Positions 25,501-33,430 of a stretch of 64,000 bases of DNA are shown here, piece by piece. Position 1 is the stretch's first letter. Every line of letters starts with the position of its first letter. The stretch spans positions 19,009,681 through 19,073,680 of the forward strand of contig NC_135552.1 of the NCBI RefSeq assembly GCF_964340395.1. Reading direction: 5' to 3'. The stretch comes from Glandiceps talaboti (Eukaryota > Hemichordata > Enteropneusta > Spengelidae). The position numbers were made by a program, and so were the translations under genes. A model generated the notes under the pieces. It was not told the DNA's origin. It searched no databases and was given only the letters and a program-made list of their open reading frames with translations.

Positions 25501-28500
25501 ACATATCATGCTGCATGCATAATAGAGAAATCATCCAAATTGCATGAGAGAGAAATATTTTCATTCAATAAAACAGTCATTAAAAAAGAGTACATGGATA
25601 TCCTATCCATGCAGGTAAAAATTCATTGTGACAAATGACACCTACATATTATACCTTTAGTAATCATGTCTTTCATTTTACTTTTGATGATTCAATTCTC
25701 AACATCAGATATCACCATGGTACCCTTGACGGACAAAACCCATCCTAGGGAATTTTACTAACTCACACTGACTTGGCGATTGCACTGAGCCGTAACCAAC
25801 TTCTCACAACTCTATCTGAATAAATGCATTAGACAGGAAATGAATGTGTAATTCTCTTCCTGCTGCTTCTCATCTTGTCAATGTATTTACTCACAAATGT
25901 TCTCTAAAACTGTTCATACAATTTCTCACTGCCTTGGAATTTGATGTACTAGAAACTGTAGCATTTACACTTCCCTGTTGGATCGTTATAAACAGCTTAC
26001 TCAAATCAAATTCATTGCTTCTTGAAATGGGAAAATAAAATATTCATTCATATAATTTGGTGTGCACTAAAGTAATACAATTACTCCCTACCTACTGCTT
26101 TCATAAATATTACGGTGAAACCCAGCTTTTATAGTGTAACATTTATTTTACTGTTTTATGTCTCGTGGACGTATTCTGACTGATGGTAATCCCACATTTC
26201 ATGGGGAAGACACATTTCATTGGGAAGGGGTCTGTATATTGGTTATTCCCACATGTCATTGGGAAGGGGTCTGTATATTTAATCAGTTTCCACTATAACT
26301 GTGCTATTAAACTATATAAAATCCACCCACAATTTCCCCATCTTTTATACCATGGTTCTGTGCAAAATTCATGTTATGGAATCTATAAGCATGTTTCATT
26401 AGCTTTCCGTCTCTCTTTTTCCCAGGTGTTCTAATTTCAGAAACCTTAGTTAAAGTCCATACATTTAAAAATGAACTGAACAGCAGAGTATAAATTAACT
26501 ATTTACAACATGGTCATAATGTTTCTATGTTGACTATGTTCTCGCTTTAACCCCCCCCCCCCCCCCCCCCCCCATGACTTGACTCCAGGCTACATGTAAA
26601 TATTCCTAGTGTTGCTAGACACTTTAAGTAAATTTCATTATGTTAACTACATGTGTAGTAAATGTCATTTTCCAGGAGTATTTTGTGATGTTACTCACAA
26701 ACAAGCTGTCACTTGACTAATAGGATAGTAAATTTACATGTCCCATTATGGGAAATTTATGACAGATAATTCCATAAAAAATCATTTTCCAGGCGTTAAT
26801 CAAATTACATGTACATTGTGTATTCCGAGACGTTCTAGGAATGGTGTTAAATTCCAAGCCATCGATGGCATTCCAACACCATATGAACACTTGTTTACTG
26901 ATGACGAAACTCTTGCTGACAAAAAAAAAAATTCCTCGCTAAATTTGATGACAAAGAAGTACAATGTAATTCAATGTGATGAATTTACAAAAAAATATGA
27001 GTTTGGCAAACCATGTGTTTATAAATAAAATTATGACTATATTAAAATCTAACAATCTATAATTTTGCAGTCAAACATTCAAGTTAGTTTTGTACTCATT
27101 TACTGCAGATAACGAAATTTCAGAAATCTTGTTGAAAACTGATCACATCACAAAGGCAAACCATCTACTATATAACAATGACTATACTTATAAGTTATAT
27201 ACAGGTATCTGGGTTTCTATTACAGGAGGGTATAAGAAGTTACAATGTACATGAGTTCCATACGTATTCTGCTTAGCTTAGGTGACAGGTTTCCCTGCCA
27301 ACATGAAAATCTGTCTAAGTTTTACCGAACTTACACCCCTTACGTTACCAGGATCCTAAACCTTACCATGAGCATGGTACATCCATTACAAAGCCAAAAA
27401 ACAAAAATAACTTATCCTGGAAGCCATGCTGAGCATAGGTCGATGAACAAATTTGAAACTTCCAGCGATGGCATGCGTTCAAGGCTATAAGTTGTAATTT
27501 CATCAGAAAACTACTCACTATTCCATCTCTATGCATCTTCCAAGTCTTAGCTGTCCTTCAAATAAATTTGATATGAATAAATGAATGATCCAATCACATA
27601 ATTTTAACACATTATATCTGATAACCATTTAGGGTTTATGATCTGTTCATATCTAGAATATTATTAATATAACTGATTACACTCAATTTTACACAATATT
27701 TACACCTAATATATTCCTAATTACAATGTAATTAATTAAAAGAGCTAGTGTTTGTGACAGAAAGAGATTTGTAGTTAAAAATGTAAAATAGTACCGGGTA
27801 AATGTCATTGGAATTGAAGACAATATTGAACAGATATTGCTGAAAGCACTAATTTAATATCAGGGGAGTCTAAACAAAATTGCACAAAGGATGCTAGAAG
27901 TATTAATTTCGCACACTGAAAGGTTCAAACATTCAATTCTACTGGTATATCATATTATCCAGACACCTCTGTGTTTTTACACTTCATAAAGTCATTACTT
28001 GAGATAACGAGTTGATGTGTTGCATCCATACAATCATATAACCCTCTCTAGAGGAATAGCATAACAGCTGATGAAGAAAAAGCATTTGACATAATTCACA
28101 CTGATGGTTCTTCTTTCAATTTTGTTTTAAAACACAGGAATCTCATCTTGTTCTAATTGTATAAATATTTCATTTGATGTGAATACAGAACTATAATTAG
28201 ATTTCAATTAGTCACTGAGTAATTCCGGAGTTCAATTAATATTTTATTGACCAAACCAGACATTTTGTTTGTGTTACATTTTCTGTTATGATCGAATTTC
28301 TTTGTAGGTCAAACCATCAATGCCTGAAATTGATGGCTGACTTGTTTTTGTTGTGGTCTGCGTATCACTAGAACTTAGAAGAGTCTCTGGGGTGAATAAC
28401 AATACAAAAAACAGTGTAAAAAATCAAGGAAATGAATATGATTTGAGATCAACATCTCACAGTGCTTCAAGAGACAAAAACATGTCCATTACTCAATACA

Positions 28501-30322
28501 AGCAGCACTAAAGTAGACAAATATTTTGATGTTTTCACACCAATCTGGCACTTTGCAGTTCTGTATGTTTATAACATTGAAATTACATATTAGTTTACTT
28601 GTCTTTTCCACCCAAGTACTTGTTTGCTTATTCAGCAACCTTTGACTTCGAAAAAATACTAGAGTGTGACTGTCTTTGCTCAGATTGATAAAACCATGGT
28701 AACAGAAAGGGTGAATATTGTTGTAAAATCGCATCCACAAACTAGTTCCATTGCAATAACATACAACCAACAAGTCTCAGGAATATGTACATATAACTCT
28801 TCCATACAAACATACCAACTAAACTACAAAGCGACACGTTAAAATGGGACCAAGACAGTATGTTTCATTTATAGGCATCTAGAGAAATGGTTTGAATGCC
28901 TAGGGCTATTTTACATACATCTGTTTACAACAAAACACCTCATGAAGTTTATGCAGAATTGAAATCTTTACATAGATTTGACTTGGATAGAGTTAAACAT
29001 CAACAAATGAATCAATATTTAGGACTACTACTACTGCCCTAGTAGACTCACTATGAAATCGAAGGATCAGTCAATCATGCTGTTACAAATCCTTCCTACA
29101 AAACTCAAGACCTGAATAAATATAAATAATACATTACAATTCTGTCAATTCATTGAATGGTTCTTAACATATTAGTACATACAAATGCAGTAATGATACA
29201 GTATTAATACGTAAAATCTGCCAAGGCCTACTTGAGCATTACAATTTAACTGTACACACAAAATGAAATAATGCCATAGACAGGCTTGGTAAAAGTTCTC
29301 AGTTTAAATAGAGCTAAAACTCTAGCGACGACTTTGTGACACAGACACATATCTGATCATCAGTATGAGATTGATTCCATATACCACTACATCATCATAT
29401 CCCATATCAACAATGCGAAGTATTCTAGTGAAGTGACATAGCATTCAATGACCCTGGGGTTAACCTTGAAAACGTAACCTTTAATAGTATCAAATTAAAC
29501 ACAGCCAGATAGTCTGTATCATATTAGCCAAGTCAAATTCCCTGCGGTGTCACCAAACAAACATGTTGCTTATTTCCTTAGATTAACTTCAGATTGACAT
29601 TAAAAAGAATCGATCAAAATTAACCAGTTTGAGGGAAAAAAGAGGAATCATCTAAAATATTTATTTTAAATTGCAATCAATCAATCAATGCTAATGAATA
29701 ACGAGTTATGATATATAGCAACAGAAATGACTTCATGTGGCACAAAATATCAAGCTCATAAAAATCATCTGCCAGTCAGCGTATCCTTCCTGGCGGTAAC
29801 CGTTCTAGATTTAAAGTAAGTAGATTTGTGGATTTTATGGACGAATAAACCCTACCTTGACTAAAATCGTAAAAGCAGTGATGACACAAGACAAGCTATT
29901 CAGCATACAAAGTAGCAGTGTGCAATGAAAGACTTACAATTTAAAGTGAAGTCAAATGGCATGTTGTGTGACATGTATTGATCATAATACAAAGACAGTT
30001 TGACCCCTTACCTCCACTTCAAATGTCTGCTCGGTGTCATCTAAGAAGATGACTTGACATCGGATTTTCTTCTCTTGCTTATCACGAGCCAGTTCAGTGG
30101 CTCGGACATTGTATGTACCGCTGGAAGCACGGAAGCGACGCGACATGACGACGGCACTATCGGTCCTAAGAAATATATAACGAGAAAGAGAAGACTGTAT
30201 AAATGACTGAGGACACAGAGGAACATACGTGATGACACGGATGAGACATGATAAAGAAGACATAGCACAACTCACTCGATGTCAGATGAACACTGACTCT
30301 CGTCTTCATTTCCCTCTGCCAT
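2922..30322 (-). CDS. PTPN4: FERM-domain non-receptor tyrosine phosphatase gene (PTPN3/PTPN4 class), 5' part, five exons
   Basis: Spliced gene read right to left: exons 30322-30276, 30165-30012, 5062-4906, 4107-3987 and 2974-2922. All four junctions are GT..AG and phase-consistent. The product starts with a short acidic stretch. It continues into the family's N-terminal signature ([20 protein letters not shown]) and the start of a FERM domain: F1 lobe with [10 protein letters not shown] and MRWLDP, then [22 protein letters not shown], then ALLASYAVQ. In known members the FERM domain targets the enzyme to the membrane cortex and is followed by PDZ and phosphatase domains; those exons would lie left of position 1. 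PTPN3 and PTPN4 cannot be separated from this part. The intron 5063-30011 (~25 kb) holds a complete two-gene transposon, MITEs and SINEs. The gene is certain as a class; exact borders were read by eye. Confidence 0.9.
3181..3253 (+). CDS. Putative terminal exon of the small plus-strand gene
   Basis: Acceptor ...gcattgacag, then one base completing the split codon, then [19 protein letters not shown].. and a TAA stop. An AATAAA overlaps the stop at 3249-3254, so the 3' UTR would be very short or use a later signal. This exon and the one at 2741 flank a phosphatase exon on the other strand, giving interleaved antisense genes if both are real. Confidence 0.4.
3621..3945. mobile_element. Palindromic MITE, family A (copy 1)
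   Basis: The two halves are reverse complements. The left arm runs through cctgttacaaac, ggattaata and gcatgttgga; the right arm has tccaacatgctgtgcc, attaatcc and gtttgtaacagg. A second copy of the family is at 11228-11610. Non-coding. It ends about 40 bp from phosphatase exon 4. Confidence 0.7.
3987..4107 (-). CDS. PTPN4: PTPN3/4-like exon 4 ([14 protein letters not shown])
   Basis: A 121-bp exon has a T-rich acceptor (ttttttttgtag) and a GTGAGT donor. It codes for [16 protein letters not shown] and then [18 protein letters not shown], which is near-identical in pattern to the FERM F1/F2 boundary of PTPN4. Split codons at both ends match exons 3 and 5. Confidence 0.92.
4575..4745. repeat. 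Tandem repeat, ~65 bp unit, three copies
   Basis: Three successive units carry the words ctctaggaaac, ttttgattt, cttctttagt and tgtctgagtggcaatgcca. Diverged. No coding potential seen. Confidence 0.75.
4906..5062 (-). CDS. PTPN4: PTPN3/4-like exon 3 (FERM F1 lobe)
   Basis: A 157-bp exon between acceptor ttatacag and donor GTAAGT. It codes for [20 protein letters not shown] followed by [10 protein letters not shown] and [15 protein letters not shown], the conserved F1-lobe motifs of FERM proteins. It starts in phase 0, matching the end of exon 2 some 25 kb away. Confidence 0.92.
5967..6272. mobile_element. Palindromic MITE, family B (copy 1), TA target site
   Basis: Starts TA-GACTCTCTCACCAGTCCTCG and ends CGAGGACTGTGAGAGAGTC-TA. 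Inner arms also pair (gactacatagggctaatcattt with aaatgatttagccctatgtagtc). The TA at both ends fits a Tc1/mariner-type target duplication. Copy 2 is at 43464-43759. No open frame. Confidence 0.75.
6764..6952. mobile_element. Hairpin MITE, family C (copy 1)
   Basis: Inverted arms gtgcaagtgtggc, ggggtatttgcac and gcttgcagtgtt face aacactgcaagca, gtgcaaatatccc and gccacac. Outer ends resemble cccatgatg and catggaatgggggtt. A C homopolymer interrupts the left end. Copy 2 is at 9943-10118. Confidence 0.65.
7150..7340. repeat. Two-copy ~105 bp tandem duplication
   Basis: The word tagtctggcattg..tcac and the later tattctggct.gtgagaatgatgccaacgt occur twice in tandem with moderate divergence. Confidence 0.6.
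7925..8330. repeat. Minisatellite, ~43 bp unit, about eight copies
   Basis: Repeats of ccataaccccacattctctg caaggatagt followed by a variable A/T stretch. Diverged at both ends. Non-coding. Confidence 0.85.
8878..8940. repeat. Two-copy 30 bp tandem repeat
   Basis: Direct repeats of gaccagactaagt followed by aggtcatggact or aagtcatggact. Confidence 0.7.
9943..10118. mobile_element. Hairpin MITE, family C (copy 2)
   Basis: The left arm carries ggtactctggggtatttg and gcttgcagtgtt; the right arm is its inverse (aacactgcaagc, caaataccccaagtactcc). Ends are agaaccca and gggggttt. Same family as 6764-6952. Confidence 0.7.
11228..11610. mobile_element. Palindromic MITE, family A (copy 2), TA target site
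   Basis: Ends read TA-CAACTG..gacaccagacc and ggtctgatgtcagCAGTTG-TA. The inner arms match the copy at 3621-3945 (gttacaaac, ggattaat, acagcatgttgga). The flanking TA suggests mobilisation by a TA-targeting transposase. Confidence 0.7.
12590..12830. repeat. Diverged ~120 bp tandem repeats
   Basis: The block cacataaattgagatttaat followed by accattgcaacacag recurs, and aatattctaaatactgtttt and ggagatcttt also recur at similar spacing. Confidence 0.6.
13460..13830. mobile_element. Dispersed MITE-like repeat, family D (copy 1) with embedded (GT)n
   Basis: Begins aaattgtttctggtcagcac and ends acaaaacaattttt. The inner text (ttcagtgaagaca, ctgcagagccaatc, gaacaagcaaatgacatctg) is shared with the copy at 62171-62466. 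A (GT)30 microsatellite lies at 13525-13584. Confidence 0.7.
14222..14319 (+). repeat. Left terminal inverted repeat of the two-gene transposon
   Basis: 98 bp starting GTTAACGGGGAAGTAAAGCG and ending AACCCAGTACG. It is identical, by direct comparison, to the reverse complement of 18588-18685. The host flank on the left is catgtacaacc. Confidence 0.95.
14512..14520 (+). promoter_or_regulatory. Possible TATA element of the transposase gene
   Basis: ATAAATAAA lies 65-73 bp upstream of the transposase ATG, followed by a pyrimidine-rich stretch (cactctcacttc) that could hold the start site. Position-based inference only. Confidence 0.35.
14585..15676 (+). CDS. Transposase, IS630/Tc1/mariner superfamily (DD37E)
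   Basis: The 363-aa product cuts and pastes the element. Residues ~1-75 have the look of a helix-turn-helix DNA-binding region ([14 protein letters not shown]), followed by a linker region with [12 protein letters not shown] and [14 protein letters not shown] typical of IS630-like proteins. The DDE core is complete: Asp185 in FMDESGF, Asp274 in [10 protein letters not shown], Glu312 in [16 protein letters not shown]. There are 37 residues between the second Asp and the Glu, hence DD37E. Length fits the superfamily (about 340-380 aa). The double ATG is the first in frame and lies just after the presumed leader. The gene is intronless and converges on the PB1-domain gene. All catalytic residues are present, so it may be active. 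The subfamily within the superfamily is not settled; the DD37E groups I know of are single-gene elements. Confidence 0.93.
   Translation: MMEGHKLTSVTSLGRQYRRGKTVSEELGQLLVSDILRNGGNKLTGDIPRGVLTLVAKKYKFSRYGVHNIWKRYVKNNACAVVAKETTYTGKLSQNDIAYLESLKTDEPSISYKEMKQQLTQFSATNVSLMTICRAVKHKFSHGPWTFKRVTRVAEQRFTLENLQYTQAYLDSLHDIDPWRLKFMDESGFRVTTVANPNYGHAFLGQRAVQVRRYDPTPNMTLNLLAGLQGVAHVQTLDGASNSMHFADFIRQCVETVDEYGVRALQPGDFLVVDNAPIHHSDIARELNLWLNIQGIEVIFTPKYSPEFNPVEFCFNKIKRTLERPPLSELAYRNLSVAIYSAVEEVSPADVHGFFSATGYLFV
15677..16478. terminator. Shared 3' region of the two transposon genes with polyadenylation signals on both strands
   Basis: For the plus-strand transposase, AATAAA occurs at 16107-16112 and 16117-16122. 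For the minus-strand gene, TTTATT (AATAAA on the minus strand) occurs at 16024-16029 and 16043-16048. The two transcripts would therefore overlap by roughly 60-100 bp if these are used. No other coding frame is seen between the genes. Confidence 0.5.
16479..18179 (-). CDS. PB1-domain / zinc-cluster accessory protein of the transposon
   Basis: 566 aa, intronless. Residues 3-86 read as a PB1 domain: a basic first strand ([11 protein letters not shown]) and an acidic OPCA-like motif at 47-66 ([20 protein letters not shown]), so it could bind a partner or polymerise head-to-tail. A basic patch RPKRLRF (108-114) may be a nuclear signal. A Cys/His cluster at 200-233 (C200, C203, H209, C214, C219, C225, H230/H233) begins like a zinc knuckle with one extra residue before the His. 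Heptad-rich stretches at ~153-185 and ~235-280 suggest coiled coils flanking the zinc cluster. Residues 295-385 ([28 protein letters not shown]) look like a further folded region. The C-terminus is Ser/Tyr/Pro-rich, then poly-Pro (522-539), poly-Gln (~540-549) and Pro-rich. A role in transposition (binding repeats, assembling complexes, recruiting host factors) is inference from linkage only. I do not recognise the full-length family. Confidence 0.88.
16535..16617. repeat. In-frame (TTG)n/(GTG)n tract coding poly-Gln and poly-Pro
   Basis: Trinucleotide runs on the plus strand read as CAA and CAC/CCA-type triplets on the coding strand, giving about 10 Gln and 18 Pro in the PB1 protein. This part should vary in length between copies. 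Confidence 0.9.
18265..18273 (-). promoter_or_regulatory. Probable TATA box of the PB1-domain gene
   Basis: TATATAAAA on the minus strand lies ~86 bp upstream of the ATG at 18179. A start site about 30 bp downstream would leave a ~55-bp leader. It lies within the element, between the right inverted repeat and the gene. Confidence 0.5.
18588..18685 (-). repeat. Right terminal inverted repeat of the two-gene transposon
   Basis: 98 bp ending ..CGCTTTACTTCCCCGTTAAC, a perfect inverse of 14222-14319. The host flank on the right is atacatgtgaatatc. The predicted empty site is ..tacaacc-GTTAAC-atacatg... Confidence 0.95.
20293..20470 (+). mobile_element. tRNA-derived SINE-like sequence
   Basis: A tRNA-like head has an A box (tagcatggttggtagcgc, from 20303) and a B box (gagttcaattcc, 20346-20357), followed by an unrelated A/T-rich tail (ggtactgcgccatgctagcc...). 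The cloverleaf does not close well and the sequence continues past the tRNA end, so this is a SINE and not a tRNA gene. Confidence 0.55.
21170..21400. repeat. G-rich block with homopolymer runs and repeat family E fragment
   Basis: Two copies of tgcatcccatgaaatgtaat / tgcattccatgaaatgtaat are each followed by G-rich stretches, with G runs at ~21270-21284 and ~21382-21398. At 21300-21372 is an inverted fragment of the repeat also seen at 39515-39640. Confidence 0.6.
21962..22249. repeat. Two-copy ~146 bp tandem duplication
   Basis: The block from agcaaactgagcgatatac to caggtgtaaatggta occurs twice back to back with only a few differences. Non-coding. Confidence 0.9.
22440..22580 (-). mobile_element. 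tRNA-derived SINE (minus strand)
   Basis: On the minus strand an A-box-like tggttaaatggttagac is followed by a good B box (aggttcaagcc). The body ends ggacaagatttgaacc..cagtcaacccagctg, a style of SINE body common in aquatic invertebrates. Confidence 0.6.
26551..26573. repeat. Poly-C homopolymer
   Basis: A 23-base run of C. Similar C/G runs occur at 6776, 25427, 43613, 43870, 53994 and 58746; assembly may be unreliable there. Confidence 0.9.
26793..27028 (+). CDS. Terminal-exon-like open frame of unknown function
   Basis: After an acceptor (atcattttccag) a frame codes ~78 residues to a TAA stop, including [19 protein letters not shown] and [19 protein letters not shown]. Composition is protein-like, with a mix of charged and aromatic residues and no repeats. 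No upstream exon was found on the plus strand. It lies in the phosphatase intron in antisense. It may be the last exon of a nested gene or a relic. Family not recognised. Confidence 0.35.
27029..30011. other. Phosphatase intron, 5' part: nothing recognisable
   Basis: AT-rich DNA with no repeat, RNA gene or exon that I can support. Confidence 0.5.
30012..30165 (-). CDS. PTPN4: PTPN3/4-like exon 2 (N-terminal signature and FERM start)
   Basis: A 154-bp exon between acceptor tatttcttag and donor GTAAGG. It completes the split Glu codon and codes [30 protein letters not shown] and [16 protein letters not shown]. An internal Met (30146) matches the usual start of vertebrate PTPN3/4, so translation from here is an alternative if exon 1 is skipped. 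Confidence 0.92.
30276..30322 (-). CDS. PTPN4: PTPN3/4-like exon 1 (acidic N-terminal extension)
   Basis: ATG at 30322 opens [15 protein letters not shown] and ends in GA before a GTGAGT donor, joining exon 2 in phase. The frame has an upstream stop. The extension adds 22 residues ahead of the canonical Met. Confidence 0.7.
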
Positions 30323-30620
30323 ACTTATATTACACTGTTTCTCAAGAAAACTAGATCAAGATGGCGACAGCAAAGAAAGCAGCTCCGTTACATGTACATT
30401 ACTGATGAATCTGTCTTCTCCCTTACAAGGGTGGCAGTTAAAACAGGAGCAGGCGCAGGCAAGACTTGACAGTAACGTTTCCTATGACTTGAGGTGACCA
30501 CAGCTGAATCCGAATACTCAAGTATCTAGTCATGATATCCATGGACAAGTGACATCATTTTTACTTCCTTCGCCTTAGACAACTGCTCCAGCACACTCGT
30601 TAGTACAGTACAAATTCTAA
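30323..30620 (-). promoter_or_regulatory. Likely 5' UTR and promoter region of the phosphatase gene
   Basis: This stretch is less AT-rich than its surroundings and directly precedes the first coding exon. No TATA box is evident. Inferred from position. Confidence 0.35.
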
Positions 30621-31249
30621 TGATCCAAATAATTAGCTCCAGTCTTCTCTCCACACTGCCTGCAGGCCATCAACAACTGTATGATGAGGCAGAATGGTGT
30701 ACATACTTTTAAAGACTTGACCCTGAACAGTCTCACAGTTTTGAATATTCAAATTAGTTAGGACTATTCCACTTTTCTCACAGGGGTTACAGCTATCACC
30801 CTCGGTGACATACATTAACAGTATCATATTTCAAGGGGTGGGTTTGTCATAGCGCGACCTGTATCATTTCAGCTATGTCAAAAATACCACAATATAAATA
30901 ATATGAATCAGTGAACTTCAGTATCAACAATACTGTCAAAAGTTTTAAAAATATTTCAATCAGGGTAATGTATTTTCAGTGTATGTATATCAGAAGTTGT
31001 ATATAATAAATGCACATTTGTGATTACTCATGAGCCAATTCATATCATGACCTAGTTTGGTAATTTAAAGACTGCCACCACAGTTATAAAACACATAAGG
31101 TTAATCAACTTCTAAGTGTCAATTTCAGTTTGTTACAGTCAGACATTTCAATGGCACAACGCTAATATAAAGGTGGCCAGCACATTACTACTAGACAGTT
31201 ATTTCTAACTATGATGACATGCCATCATTATACAAAAGGATATTTTATA
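30621..31249. other. Intergenic stretch: nothing recognisable
   Basis: AT-rich, with no exon, RNA gene or repeat seen. Confidence 0.5.
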
Positions 31250-31600
31250 TCTCCTCATGCCCCACCCCATTACACACATCATATCTTCTTGTCCGCCACC
31301 CCATTACACATCTAATATCTTCTCATCCCACCCCATTACATATCTAATATCCCCTCATTCCCCATCCCGTTACACATTTAATATCTCCTCATTCCCCTCC
31401 CACCCCATTACACATTTAATATCTCTTCATTCCCACTCATCCTGTTACACATCTAATATCTCCTCATTCCCCTCCCACCCTGTTACACATCTAATATCTC
31501 CTCATTCCCCATCCCGTTACACATTTAATATCTCCTCATTCCCCTCCACCTCGTTACACACTTAATATTGCCTCATTCCCACCCATTCACTCTGTTACAC
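31250..31600. repeat. Minisatellite, ~40 bp unit, target of the 5.6 kb element
   Basis: About eight units of ctcattcccc, cc..ccGTTACACat and taatatctc. The last units are interrupted by the element at 31601; the array resumes briefly at 37233-37265. Confidence 0.88.
31594..31600. repeat. 7-bp target site duplication (left copy)
   Basis: GTTACAC directly precedes the inverted repeat and recurs at 37233-37239 after the other end. Confidence 0.8.
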
Positions 31601-32054
31601 CACAGGGAGCAGCGAGCATGTAACTGATTGATCGATCGATCGATCGATCGGTTGATGTATTGATTGATTGATTTATTATTTGGTTGAATGATTGATTGAT
31701 CAATTTTTGTGGTGCAATATAACTTACTTTATGTGTGATATTGATCAATTGACTTATTGAGTTTTAAAACTATTTCTTTTTCTTTCCCTGGTTACTTTGC
31801 TCTCAGCTGTTGATCTCAGACCACTAAAAGTCTGAGGCTGTATGTAATTCTCTCCTTGCTTTATTGACTAAATAAAGACGCCTTGTCCATTCTTCTAATC
31901 TTATCTTAATTAAAACACCCCTTATCTTAAAACTGGCAGGAGATCACTTACATTAACAGTTTGCTTTATCTCTCATCTGCTGGGAGATTATCACACTGGA
32001 CAAACACTCGATCATGCATAAACTAGTAAGGAAGAGAAAAGGGATGTAACTCCA
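31601..32054 (+). repeat. Left 454-bp inverted repeat of the 5.6 kb element
   Basis: Starts CACAGGGAGC, contains (GATC)n and (GATT)n tracts near 31626-31700, and ends ..gggatgtaactcca. Confidence 0.9.
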
Positions 32055-32699
32055 AACCATCGTGAATTGAATAAACGTGATTCTGGAGTAGTTTTACAAT
32101 GAATTACCAAATAAGTGCTATGATAAGTCTTCCATAGGTAAGATAAGTAATACTGACAATGTAAGGGTCGATCAAACATGTAGTTCGCATTATATTGCCG
32201 ACTATCGTTTGTGTGACTCGATGGTAAGACCATCACCGTAAGACCGGAAGACGGAAGTACAAACCTTTGACCCACACAGAGGCGTTCGCTTTGCATATCG
32301 TAAACATATTTGCATAAAATTCCCGACGTTCTTGGGTGCTCAAACAGAGGATATTATTTACCATATTGATGGTATGTTATCGGCTTTAACTTCTCTGCAA
32401 GTTGGTAAAACGGCCGAGTCATTTAAAAATTGATGCACAAGAAACGAAATTCGTTCGTTTAACTCTCCTTCCATGGACCAGATTTCACCAAAGGAAAAAA
32501 ATGAACGACCTCAGCTGTCTTATCTTACACAATACACAAATATGTAGCTACTTCTGTGACATCGAAAACACAAGCTAAGCTTGCAATTCAAATTGTAAAA
32601 CAAGTTGCTTTCTCTGGAAAACATACTTTCAACGGGACAATTTAGATATACCGGTACTCATGCTTTTATAGCCTTCATGTTGTTTCTGGAGTTTGGATT

Positions 32700-33210
32700 C
32701 GCACGTTTCCGTAATTTATACACGTAGATAGCGCAGGTAAACACCGTGATCACTTGTTTCCTGGGATATGTATCAAAATATGTTTCTATCAGAATACAAT
32801 AAAATATCGCTAATATTGGCATGTTTAGCTACTCGCCCACTTACACTCACCAAAGGGGTAAAATAACACGCGGTGCGCTGCATAGGCACTTGTGTCCCGA
32901 GATATATATCAGAATACAATAAAATATCGATAATAGTGGCGTGTTTATTAATTTGTATATGAAAGGGGTAAAATAATACGTGTTTCTGTGATCGCGCAAG
33001 TCACCATGGACTCCAATGCGCGACCACAGAAACGCGACGGTGATGAACAAATTGACAGCTGCTTTAACATGTAACGTGTTTCAGCATGTGAAAAATGTAC
33101 AAATCTGTTTAGCCACTCGCCCACTTACACTCACCAAAGGGGTAAAATAACACGCATAATATGAGAGGGGTAAAATAATACGTGTTTCTTTGATCGCGCG
33201 GCTGTTTGAA
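32700..33210. repeat. Diverged direct repeats with short palindromes inside the 5.6 kb element
   Basis: The blocks cgcccacttacactcaccaa with aggggtaaaataa.acg, and atcagaatacaataaaatat, recur two to three times. Cgtgtttctgtgatcgcgc faces gcgcgaccacagaaacgcg in inverse orientation. Confidence 0.7.
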
Positions 33211-33430
33211 CGAGACTTCAGAGTTGACATCAATGAGTAATAATACTGTACTGGTAGTTTCCAGACTTTCATTCGTATAGGTTTATCACGTTATATCCCA
33301 ATGTGATTTAGCTTGATCATGCCTGAGCGTTGGTGGATTTTGAGGACGTACTCTCTACCACAGACAAATTTCCTCCTTGTCTGTGGTTCTACACAGTCAA
33401 CTTGAAATAGCTTGAGGTCACCATGGTTTG

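Larger units (their letters stand above)
18686..26792. other. Phosphatase intron, central part: no gene seen
   Basis: AT-rich, with SINEs, a two-copy duplication and G/C homopolymers noted separately. Short open frames show no motif or coding-like composition. Confidence 0.55.
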
